The notes beneath the pieces were generated by a model that made no database searches, was not told the origin of the DNA, and saw only the letters and a list, made by a program, of their open reading frames with translations. Made by a program: the position numbers and the translations under genes. Below, one piece after another: positions 1-6,952 of a stretch of 64,000 bases of DNA; the first letter of the stretch is position 1; each line of letters starts with the position of its first letter. Source of the DNA: Chromatiales bacterium (ex Bugula neritina AB1). Lineage in GTDB: Bacteria; Pseudomonadota; Gammaproteobacteria; Granulosicoccales; Granulosicoccaceae. Location: positions 17,948 through 81,947 of the forward strand of contig MDLA01000099.1 in NCBI GenBank assembly GCA_001730015.1. The letters run 5' to 3'.

Positions 1-342
1 ATTGAGACTAAACGCCACGGCAGTATTTGCCTTCTGTGCAGAAATAACACGACTTCCCAGCCACTGATCGTTGATTTTGTCACCGGATCTCGCCACCGCA
101 CAGACAGTGCCGTCTTTCGATACAACAGTCGCCCACATATTCAGCTCAAAACCACCATTGACTATTTGACCATTGGTAGTAGGCGATATAGCACGCTTTA
201 AAATGTTTCGCAGCATACCGTGTGAAGGCAAATGCTTACAGGGCTGGTGGTGATTGTAACCACCGGATAAGGCCGTACCGGATCCCATCAAAAGCGAAAA
301 TGAGACGGCAATAGAAGAGGTTACTAACAATAATTTTTTCAT
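1..342 (-). CDS. GlcG/HbpS-family heme-binding protein, N-terminal part (cut by window edge)
   Basis: An open frame runs from ATG at 342 to the first base of the window with no stop, so the C-terminus is missing (114 codons seen). Residues 1-26 form a signal peptide (MKKLLLV start, hydrophobic core, small residues near TALS), so the product is probably periplasmic or secreted. The mature part holds the stretch NMWATVVSKDGTVCAV and later GSRVISAQKANTA, which I recognise from the GlcG/HbpS (DUF336) family of small heme- or cobalamin-binding proteins. Family members often act in redox sensing or sit beside catabolic genes, but the partner genes lie outside the window. It is divergent from the acetyltransferase at 659. 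Function beyond the family is not inferable. Confidence 0.75.
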   Translation of the reverse strand, partial: MKKLLLVTSSIAVSFSLLMGSGTALSGGYNHHQPCKHLPSHGMLRNILKRAISPTTNGQIVNGGFELNMWATVVSKDGTVCAVARSGDKINDQWLGSRVISAQKANTAVAFSLN

Positions 343-658
343 CAGGCACTGTTCCTTCAAATTTCAGTGATCGACGGTTTTACAACCGCCACAAATTGGT
401 CGACTGAAATTGCCCACATCCAAATGGTGCCATCCTGGCGCTACCCTGGTTCCACAACACAACGGCACAATGCAAAATCCAGATCTGGTTACCACCCGGC
501 AGGTCAATTCCTTCTAACCTTGAAGAGCAGGCATGGCACTGCTGCCGTGCGTACTCGAAGCCTAGTTCAGCACCGTTTTTTTCTGCTGTCAATCATCCAA
601 AAGAGTGATTGACGATTCTGATAAACTGAATTTTATCGAATAAAAACGGGGCATCGAC
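343..658. other. Divergent intergenic region
   Basis: This 316-bp stretch separates the heme-binding-protein gene (minus) from the acetyltransferase (plus). An 81-codon plus-strand frame at 367-612 has no recognisable protein character or ribosome site and I treat it as chance. The region holds inverted repeats near its right end (listed separately) that could be operators for the plus-strand genes. Confidence 0.6.
588..613. promoter_or_regulatory. Perfect 8-bp inverted repeat, candidate operator
   Basis: GTCAATCA and TGATTGAC are exact reverse complements separated by 10 bases. A second shorter dyad, GATAAA and TTTATC, follows at 620-637, about 20 bp before the acetyltransferase start. The position suggests a repressor or activator site in the promoter of the 659-2202 gene pair. 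No named regulator matches. Confidence 0.4.
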
Positions 659-1102
659 ATGAAAATAATCAAAGCCACACTGGAGCACGCTGATGATGTC
701 TCACGTTTATTCGACCTCTACCGCCAGTTCTATGAATGCGAGCCGGATCTTGATCTCTCCATCCGGTTTATAAAGAATCGCCTGAAAAATAATGAGTCAG
801 ATATATTCATCGCCATAGACACAGACAAGGTTCATGGCTTTACCCAGCTATACCCGTCATTTTGCTCGATAGCGGCAGCGAAAATATACATTCTGCACGA
901 CTTATACATCGACGAAGTGAGTCGAAAATCCGGACTCGGGGAGCAGCTTGTAACTACCGGGCTGGAATGGGCGCGAGAAAACGGTGCTTCACGCATCGAT
1001 CTGCTCACAGAATACAGCAATAAAAACGCTCAGAGCCTCTATGAAAAACTGGGGTTTCAAAAAACCCTTGAAGATTTTCATGCCTACTCACGGAACATAT
1101 AA
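659..1102 (+). CDS. GNAT-family N-acetyltransferase
   Basis: The 147-residue product has the GNAT plan: an N-terminal strand-helix (MKIIKATLEHADDVSRLFDLY), a central strand with ILHDLYIDEVSRKSGLGEQL that contains the acetyl-CoA pyrophosphate loop (R/K-x-x-G-x-G type, around residues 88-97), and the C-terminal LYEKLGFQ motif (about 128-135) typical of the family. It would transfer an acetyl group from acetyl-CoA to an amine; the substrate cannot be told. It is followed after about 40 bp by the oxygenase gene on the same strand, so the two may be co-transcribed and act on the same small molecule. That link is inference. Confidence 0.85.
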   Translation: MKIIKATLEHADDVSRLFDLYRQFYECEPDLDLSIRFIKNRLKNNESDIFIAIDTDKVHGFTQLYPSFCSIAAAKIYILHDLYIDEVSRKSGLGEQLVTTGLEWARENGASRIDLLTEYSNKNAQSLYEKLGFQKTLEDFHAYSRNI

Positions 1103-1140
1103 ACATAAATCTTCAACAGACTAGTTTTATGGAGAAAATC

Positions 1141-2202
1141 ATGAAAACAACGCAACAGCAGACTTTCCCGGCAATCGATATCTCACTGGCCCTCAGCAAC
1201 AGAACAGATAAGCAGGAACTGTGTAGCACCATTAAAAAAATCTGCCACGAAGTGGGCTTTTTTATCGTCAGGAATCACCAGGTCGACAACGAACTGAGTA
1301 AAAATGCATTCCATTACTGCCAACAGTTTTTTGATCTGCCACTGGAAAATAAATCCCTTATAGACAAAACGAACTCTCGTCACTTCAGAGGGTGGGAAGC
1401 TGTAGGCAGCGAATACACCAATAACAGGCCCGATATCCGCGAGCAAATAGATTTATGGAGCGAGCATTCACCCGCCACTGTATCCAACCCGCACTATCTT
1501 AATCTGCTGGGCCCCAATCAATGGCTGCCCGATGAAATTCTCCCCGGCTTTAAAGACTCCATTACCAGTTATATCAATGCAATGGAGTCGTTAGCAAACC
1601 AGTTACTCGAATTGCTTGCAATTGGTCTTGGCCTGCCCGAAAACTATTTCGACGACTACTTCGGGGCCCAGCGTATGAGCCTGACAAAACTAATAAACTA
1701 CCCAGAGACTCCTGCAGGACAATTCGGTGTGAACGCGCATCACGACACCGGTTTTCTGACAATCCTTAATCCCGGAGAAACGCCCGGCCTTGAAATAGAA
1801 ATGGCCGACGGAACCTGGCAACCGGTTCCCGTTATTGCCGACACTTTTGTTGTCAATCTGGGGGAAATGCTTCAAGCGGTTACCGGCAACTATTACATTG
1901 CGACGCCACATCGCGTGTGCACCAATAAAAAAAGGTTATCGATAGGTTATTTCCATGGCCCTTCTCTGACAACACCAATCAATCGACTGCCTTTATCGCC
2001 TGAGTATGCGAAAGCCGTGAACAATAGCCCACGCCATAAAAACGCAGGTTTTATGGCACCGATCTCAGACACAGAATCGGGTGTCGGTGACATGCAAGGC
2101 ACCCTGCAGGCCAGCACCTTTGGCGATCAGCTATGGAATTATTTTTGTAGAAGCTATCCGAACAACGTGAAACAGTATTACCCTGAGCTGGTTACTCAGT
2201 AA
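1141..2202 (+). CDS. Isopenicillin-N-synthase-family 2-oxoglutarate/Fe(II) dioxygenase
   Basis: The protein has an N-terminal DIOX_N-type domain (about residues 10-120, with ICHEVGFFIVRNH and HFRGWE) and a C-terminal double-stranded beta-helix. The iron ligands are visible as the HxD motif in NAHHDTGFLTIL and the distal His in ATPHRVC. The 2-oxoglutarate-binding RxS is in KKRLSIGYF. This is the layout of IPNS, gibberellin oxidases and ethylene-forming enzymes, so it should oxidise a small organic substrate using 2-oxoglutarate and O2. I place the start at 1141 because GGAG at 1131-1134 lies six bases upstream; an in-frame ATG at 1129 overlaps that site and would add four residues. The substrate is unknown. 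It lies directly behind a GNAT gene. Confidence 0.88.
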   Translation: MKTTQQQTFPAIDISLALSNRTDKQELCSTIKKICHEVGFFIVRNHQVDNELSKNAFHYCQQFFDLPLENKSLIDKTNSRHFRGWEAVGSEYTNNRPDIREQIDLWSEHSPATVSNPHYLNLLGPNQWLPDEILPGFKDSITSYINAMESLANQLLELLAIGLGLPENYFDDYFGAQRMSLTKLINYPETPAGQFGVNAHHDTGFLTILNPGETPGLEIEMADGTWQPVPVIADTFVVNLGEMLQAVTGNYYIATPHRVCTNKKRLSIGYFHGPSLTTPINRLPLSPEYAKAVNNSPRHKNAGFMAPISDTESGVGDMQGTLQASTFGDQLWNYFCRSYPNNVKQYYPELVTQ

Positions 2203-2250
2203 AATATATGTTCTAGAGAGAATTTATCGCGGGCATAAGGATGACATCAA

Positions 2251-2910
2251 GTGGCTGAAAAGCAATTCGTACTCAACACCAGCACTGGCGAATTGTCTGC
2301 CACACTCAATGCATCAAGCAACGCCACCCACACCTTGCTGTTAGCGCATGGCGCCGGTGCTGATCACCGCCATGCACACATGGCATCGCTCGCATGCGCC
2401 TTTGAAGAAAACAATATTGCAACTCTGCGCTTCAACTTCCCTTTCAAACAAGCGGGCCGTAACCGGGTTGATTCGAAATCCGTAGCCACTGCCTGTGTTA
2501 TAGAAGCCGCAGATTATTTAAAAAAAAACCTGGCCCTGCCAGTATTGATTGGCGGGCACAGTTTTGGCGGCAGAATGGCAACCCACGCCGTCGCCGAATA
2601 TGCCCTCAAATGTAAGGCAATGATTCTATGCTCATTTCCGCTTCACCCTGCGGGAAAACCTGCCACCGACCGGGCAGATCATCTGAAAGATGTCTCAACC
2701 CCCATGCTTTTTTTAAGTGGCACGCGCGATAAGCTGGGCAGTCAGCCACTGCTGGACGAACAAGTGCGCAAGCTCGGCTCACCACACCAGATACACTGGC
2801 TCGATACGGGTGATCATTCGTTTAAAATTCTAAAGAGATCCCGCCATTCAGAAATTGACATCTACACAGAAGCGGCAGAAATTGCCAGGCAATTTATTGA
2901 TGCGCTATAG
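2251..2910 (+). CDS. Alpha/beta-hydrolase (TEX30/KANSL3-like, dienelactone-hydrolase fold)
   Basis: The 219-residue product starts at GTG 2251 with AAGG about ten bases upstream. It shows LLLAHGAGADHRHAHM (oxyanion region), the nucleophile elbow GGHSFGGR (Ser near residue 109), an acidic residue in LSGTRDKLG and the terminal catalytic His in DTGDHSFK. This combination marks the small bacterial alpha/beta-hydrolase family related to TEX30. There is no signal peptide, so it is cytoplasmic. It is probably an esterase or thioesterase with unknown substrate. It follows the oxygenase by about 50 bp and may belong to the same transcript. Confidence 0.85.
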   Translation: MAEKQFVLNTSTGELSATLNASSNATHTLLLAHGAGADHRHAHMASLACAFEENNIATLRFNFPFKQAGRNRVDSKSVATACVIEAADYLKKNLALPVLIGGHSFGGRMATHAVAEYALKCKAMILCSFPLHPAGKPATDRADHLKDVSTPMLFLSGTRDKLGSQPLLDEQVRKLGSPHQIHWLDTGDHSFKILKRSRHSEIDIYTEAAEIARQFIDAL

Positions 2911-3019
2911 CAATACAGAAACACTACACAATTGCCACATGAAGACGCCCCTGAGTCACCACGGCGCCTCAATTCGCTGATAAAAAATCTAAAGTTGCAC
3001 CCGAGCCTCCCGATACAGT

Positions 3020-3065
3020 GGCCTATTAAAATCCACACCTTCTACACGTGGATTATATTAGGGCC
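3020..3065 (+). promoter_or_regulatory. Leader hairpin that includes the ribosome site of the PL14-like gene
   Basis: GGCC-TATTAAAATCCAC (3020-3036) pairs with GTGGATTATATTAGGGCC (3048-3065) around an 11-base loop: seven perfect pairs at the top, then short paired blocks broken by two mismatches and one bulge. The only Shine-Dalgarno-like bases for the ATG at 3071 are AGGG at 3060-3063, inside the right arm. The hairpin could therefore control translation; this is inference from pairing only. Confidence 0.4.
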
Positions 3066-3070
3066 AGCTA

Positions 3071-4465
3071 ATGAGTTTTTATCTTTGCAAAGGGGGGCGA
3101 ATTCTCTTGCTCTCTGCAGTTTCCGCCAGTCTGTTATCAATAGAGGCTGCGTCTGCCGCAACCCCAGTCTGCCAATTTCCTGAAAGTGACGAAAGCGGTG
3201 ACGGCTGGGGCTGGGAAAATAACCGCAGCTGCCGAATCACATCTGCTGCTCTGAGTGCTTCCGGTACCGCGAAGTCCAGGCCCAGCGCTAAAGCAGGTCT
3301 CGTTGCTAATACTAAGCCTGCTGTAAACTACTGCACTAATCGCGATTCTGATCTGGATGGAGATGGCTGGGGCTGGGAAAACAATCGAAGTTGCCGTGTC
3401 TCAACCAATTCTCTTAGTGTTTTCGATACCAAAAAATCTACATCCAGCACTATACCAGGTCCTGTAGTTAGTGCAAACCGGGCAGTTAATTACTGCGATA
3501 ACCGTGATTCTGACCCGGATGGAGACGGCTGGGGCTGGGAAAACAACCGAAGCTGCCTTGTTAACGAAGCAGGGGAAGATCCGGCAACTGGTCGCAACAA
3601 CAGCAGCCTCTATGCCGCTAAAGCGATTAATTCTACCAAGGTTGGCACACCCGAAGTCAAAACAATTAAAAGCAAACCGGTCGACCCCGGCAGTGTCATA
3701 TATTCACAGGATTTCAGCTCAGCGTCCCAGGGTTTGTACCAGGGCGATCAGCTACATGAACAATGGGATTCTCCCGTGTGGCACATGGGCTTTGACGAGG
3801 GACGGGTGAAGATCATCACAGATGATGCAGCTCACGGTAATGTTATGCAGGTCACCTACCCCGCTGGTGCCTACGGCTCGGCCGGCGCCACAGCCTTCCT
3901 TGTCGATGTGCAATTTGATTCGAATTCCCCCAAGAGCTACGACGAACTGTATCTTTCCTACGATATAAAATTCGCTGACAATTTTGAATTTGTACACGGC
4001 GGAAAACTACCCGGACTGTGCGGTGCCAGCATAGATCAGGCTCCGGAAACAGGATGCAACACTGGCGGTGGATACCCGAGCGGCTACGATGGCTGGAGTA
4101 CACGTGGTATGTGGCGCCAGAACGGCGCACTGGAGAACTACGTCTACCACGCCGGACAAACAAACTACTACGGAGACGATCTGTTCTGGGGATCTAACGG
4201 GAGCCGCGGTCAGTGGCATAGAATTCAGCAACGCGTGGTGCTCAATACCCCCGGTGTGGCCGACGGAATAATTGAAACCTGGCTGGACGGCAAAAAGGTT
4301 TTATCCGTCACCGATATGCTCTACCGAAAAACCGGGGCTATTGGCATTAACCTGTTTTATTTCAGCACTTTCTATGGCGGCAATGACCCCAGCTGGGCTC
4401 CCTCTTCCGACCAGACTGCATTTTTTGATAACTTCCGGATTTCAACACAACCGGCCGGGTTTTGA
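3071..4465 (+). CDS. Secreted polysaccharide-lyase-14-like protein with three CBM10-like modules
   Basis: The 464-residue protein has a signal peptide (about residues 1-29, ending EAASA). Three short modules follow at 34-54, 88-108 and 142-162, each C-x(n)-DGDGWGWENNRSC-like, with an exact 54-residue period. GWGWENNRSC resembles the C-terminal half of family 10 carbohydrate-binding modules, and the Asp-rich lead-in (DSDPDGDG) could bind calcium. From about 208 to the end lies a beta-jelly-roll domain with GGKLPGLCG, GGWSTRGMWR-like and FYGGNDPSWAPS motifs typical of PL14-type alginate or glucuronan lyases; the Ser-Thr-rich linker is at 165-205. It probably binds and cleaves an acidic polysaccharide outside the cell. 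The exact substrate is not known. The start has only a weak AGGG ribosome site, within a hairpin. Confidence 0.82.
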   Translation: MSFYLCKGGRILLLSAVSASLLSIEAASAATPVCQFPESDESGDGWGWENNRSCRITSAALSASGTAKSRPSAKAGLVANTKPAVNYCTNRDSDLDGDGWGWENNRSCRVSTNSLSVFDTKKSTSSTIPGPVVSANRAVNYCDNRDSDPDGDGWGWENNRSCLVNEAGEDPATGRNNSSLYAAKAINSTKVGTPEVKTIKSKPVDPGSVIYSQDFSSASQGLYQGDQLHEQWDSPVWHMGFDEGRVKIITDDAAHGNVMQVTYPAGAYGSAGATAFLVDVQFDSNSPKSYDELYLSYDIKFADNFEFVHGGKLPGLCGASIDQAPETGCNTGGGYPSGYDGWSTRGMWRQNGALENYVYHAGQTNYYGDDLFWGSNGSRGQWHRIQQRVVLNTPGVADGIIETWLDGKKVLSVTDMLYRKTGAIGINLFYFSTFYGGNDPSWAPSSDQTAFFDNFRISTQPAGF

Positions 4466-4685
4466 TACAGTGGACAAACCCGCATTATTCATCGGGTTGA
4501 CGGGATCTCACTGGATCTTTGATTCCACAGAGAGTTTTTTCTCTTGCAGATATCAGTAAATATTCGACGCGAGAAAAAAATCCACTGTGAAAGCCCTTGC
4601 CGTGAATAAAAAAGTCTGCGCGATATCCTCGCCACTCCATGAATTATGCGGGTAAACTCCGAATCAGCAGAAGCCCGAGATCGTT

Positions 4686-5303
4686 ATGCACTTGCCGAAC
4701 GCGATTGCGTTAATCGCAGCCCTGATACTGGGATTATTCCTGCCGTTATCTGAATCGACTGTATCAGCTCAAGATACAACGACCCGGGATACAGCAACCA
4801 TTGAGATTCAGAAATTCAAGCTATTCAGGGATCTTTCCAGCGCGCAGACTGAAGCGGCAGGCCGCGCTGCCGAGAATGCCATCTGGCAATTCTGGTTCGC
4901 TCAAGCGCCGACACCTGAAGTTCGAAAACTGCTGGATGCCGGTATAGAACGGCGCGAAGCCTATGATTTCGAAGCAGCAGAGAAGCACCTTGATAAGGTC
5001 GTTGAAGCTGCTCCCGACTACGCCGAAGGTTTCAATCAGCGAGCGTTTGTACGATTTCTACGGGAAAACTTTTCCGATGCCAGTGACGATCTCGAACGCG
5101 CACTGGCTCTGGAACCCGATCACTTCGGCGCGATGGCGGGGCAGTACCAGATTCTTCGAATTGAAAACCGGCATCAGGCGGCATTCACCTTTCTGCAGGA
5201 GGCGGTAACCCTGCACCCATGGCTCAGGGAACGCGGGGCCCTGCCCAGAGAAATGTGGCCGGACGCCTATCGTGACCTGCACGACAAAAAATCATCGATC
5301 TGA
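4686..5303 (+). CDS. Exported tetratricopeptide-repeat protein
   Basis: The 205-residue product begins with a signal peptide (residues 1-29, ending STVSAQ). From about residue 88 it shows TPR-type helix pairs: RREAYDFEAAEKHLDKVVEAA-like, then FVRFLRENFSDASDDLERALALEPDH and a third ending in EAVTLHP. TPRs mediate protein binding, and a small exported TPR protein is usually a periplasmic scaffold or lipoprotein-like accessory; no lipobox Cys is present here. Its stop lies six bases from the stop of the convergent hyuB gene, and a 14-bp palindrome spans the junction. Specific role unknown. Confidence 0.8.
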   Translation: MHLPNAIALIAALILGLFLPLSESTVSAQDTTTRDTATIEIQKFKLFRDLSSAQTEAAGRAAENAIWQFWFAQAPTPEVRKLLDAGIERREAYDFEAAEKHLDKVVEAAPDYAEGFNQRAFVRFLRENFSDASDDLERALALEPDHFGAMAGQYQILRIENRHQAAFTFLQEAVTLHPWLRERGALPREMWPDAYRDLHDKKSSI

Positions 5304-5304
5304 A

Positions 5305-5318
5305 TTATCTATAGATAA
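5305..5318. repeat. Perfect 14-bp palindrome at convergent gene ends
   Basis: TTATCTATAGATAA lies between and over the stops of the TPR gene and hyuB. It has no GC-rich stem or T-run, so it is a weak terminator at best. Confidence 0.4.
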
Positions 5319-6952
5319 CCGCCTTTCTCATCGGCGAGGCGATCATTTTCGGCACGCGCTCCGGGCTCGCCCCAGCCACCACCACCCGAAGTCTCCAGAC
5401 GAACGTGATCACCTCGCTGTAATTCAACGCCCGATATCTTCGATGGCAGCTCGATTACCTGATCCCCTCGCCTGTGCAAAAATCGTCCTTTCGAGCCAGG
5501 CTTTCCACCTTTAAGGCCATACGGTGGATGACGAAAACGTTCGAAGTTCCCCGACAAGGATCCCCAGTCTGCATCGAGACGCCATTCCCGCGCCAAGCCG
5601 AGCCCACCCCGAAACTGACCATCACCGCCGCTGCCTTCAATAAACCCGTACTCTGTAAATACCACTGGAAACAGCGACTCACACATCTCGACCGGTGAAT
5701 TGGCCAGGTTGTGAAAACCCGCAGAAAATCCGTTAGCACCATCCCCTTGAGGATGCGCCCCCCATCCGCCAACTTCTATTTCAAAATACACGCGTCGCTC
5801 ACCCTCAATAAACCGGTCAGGCGCAGACAACGCGGCGACATAGGACACACCGTAATAAGCGGCAGGAATTAACCCGGGCAATGGATCCGACAATGCTCCA
5901 AGCACCGTGGTAACAATTCGATGACCGGTTGCCATGCGGTTCGCCACGGGTGCAGGCTCCAGGCAATTAACGATAGAACCCGGGCGGCAGATTACCTCGA
6001 TCGGACGATAAGCACCGGAGTTTGCCATCGCCCTGCCCTCTGCAACACTCAGCAAAGCGCAATAAACGCCCGAGCGCGCCATATTCAGGGTGCAGTTAAC
6101 GGGACCGGGTGCCTGATCAGCTGACTCCGATAAATCTACCGTGCAGCTGTCGCCATGAATTTCAACACTGGCAATTACCTTTAGATCAACAGCCTGTTGT
6201 CCGTCGTCATCGACAAAGTCCTCAAAGCGATACGTGCCGTCGGGGATAGAATGAATAGTGTCTCGCATTGCCGTTTCTGATTGCGCCAGTATTGCATCCA
6301 TCGCTGCCGCTATTACTGTGGTGTCATAGCGCCTGGCAAGCCGCTCTATAGAACGCGCACCAACAGCAAGTGAGGCGATTTGTGCCTGTATATCACCCCC
6401 TATTTTTTCCGGCTCACGACTGTTCTGTCTGACAATAGCGACAATCGCCTGATTGGTTTTTCCGGACTCGACCAGTTTTAAAGGCGGAATTCGCAGCCCC
6501 TCGTGATAAACCTCTCTGGCACCGGCAAAATAACTGCCGGCAGCACCGCCACTGACATCAATATGGTGAACAATCGCGGCCGCTATAGCCACCCGCTGGC
6601 CGTTAACGAATAACGGTTGGAACACGACAAAATCGGGCAGATGCTGCCCGCCACAGTAGGGATCGTTGGTGAGTATGACATCACCTTCATTCCACTCACT
6701 TAACGGTATATGATGCTGCACTATATCTGCCAGGCAAACCGACATGCTGTTCAGGTGCACAGGTATTCGCGTAGACTGGGCGACCGAATTTCCTTTTCCA
6801 TCAAAAAGTGCGGTGGAATAATCCAGTGTTTCCCGCACTACGGTGGATCGCGCTGTACGCCATATAGAAATATTCATTTCTTCAGCACCTGCGATTAACG
6901 CGTTGCGTATCACCTCAAGGCGAATCGGATCAACTACCATTGCATCACTCAC
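5309..6952 (-). CDS. hyuB: Hydantoinase B / 5-oxoprolinase subunit B family protein
   Basis: The 547-residue product matches the HyuB family along its length: DPIRLEVIRNALIAGAEEMN at the start, ILTNDPYCGGQHLPD, HHIDVSGGAAGS and, near the end, GSGGDGQFRGGLG. These proteins pair with HyuA to open the ring of hydantoins, 5-oxoproline or related lactams with ATP; others act as acetone-carboxylase-type or N-methylhydantoinase subunits. It overlaps the hyuA stop by four bases (ATGA), which implies translational coupling. It is the last gene of the minus-strand operon with the TRAP transporter. The ring substrate cannot be assigned from sequence. Confidence 0.92.
   Translation of the reverse strand: MSDAMVVDPIRLEVIRNALIAGAEEMNISIWRTARSTVVRETLDYSTALFDGKGNSVAQSTRIPVHLNSMSVCLADIVQHHIPLSEWNEGDVILTNDPYCGGQHLPDFVVFQPLFVNGQRVAIAAAIVHHIDVSGGAAGSYFAGAREVYHEGLRIPPLKLVESGKTNQAIVAIVRQNSREPEKIGGDIQAQIASLAVGARSIERLARRYDTTVIAAAMDAILAQSETAMRDTIHSIPDGTYRFEDFVDDDGQQAVDLKVIASVEIHGDSCTVDLSESADQAPGPVNCTLNMARSGVYCALLSVAEGRAMANSGAYRPIEVICRPGSIVNCLEPAPVANRMATGHRIVTTVLGALSDPLPGLIPAAYYGVSYVAALSAPDRFIEGERRVYFEIEVGGWGAHPQGDGANGFSAGFHNLANSPVEMCESLFPVVFTEYGFIEGSGGDGQFRGGLGLAREWRLDADWGSLSGNFERFRHPPYGLKGGKPGSKGRFLHRRGDQVIELPSKISGVELQRGDHVRLETSGGGGWGEPGARAENDRLADEKGGYL

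Noticed and set aside
367..612. An 81-codon plus-strand frame before the GNAT gene
   Set aside because: No ribosome site, no export or domain signature, odd composition, and it lies in a divergent promoter region.
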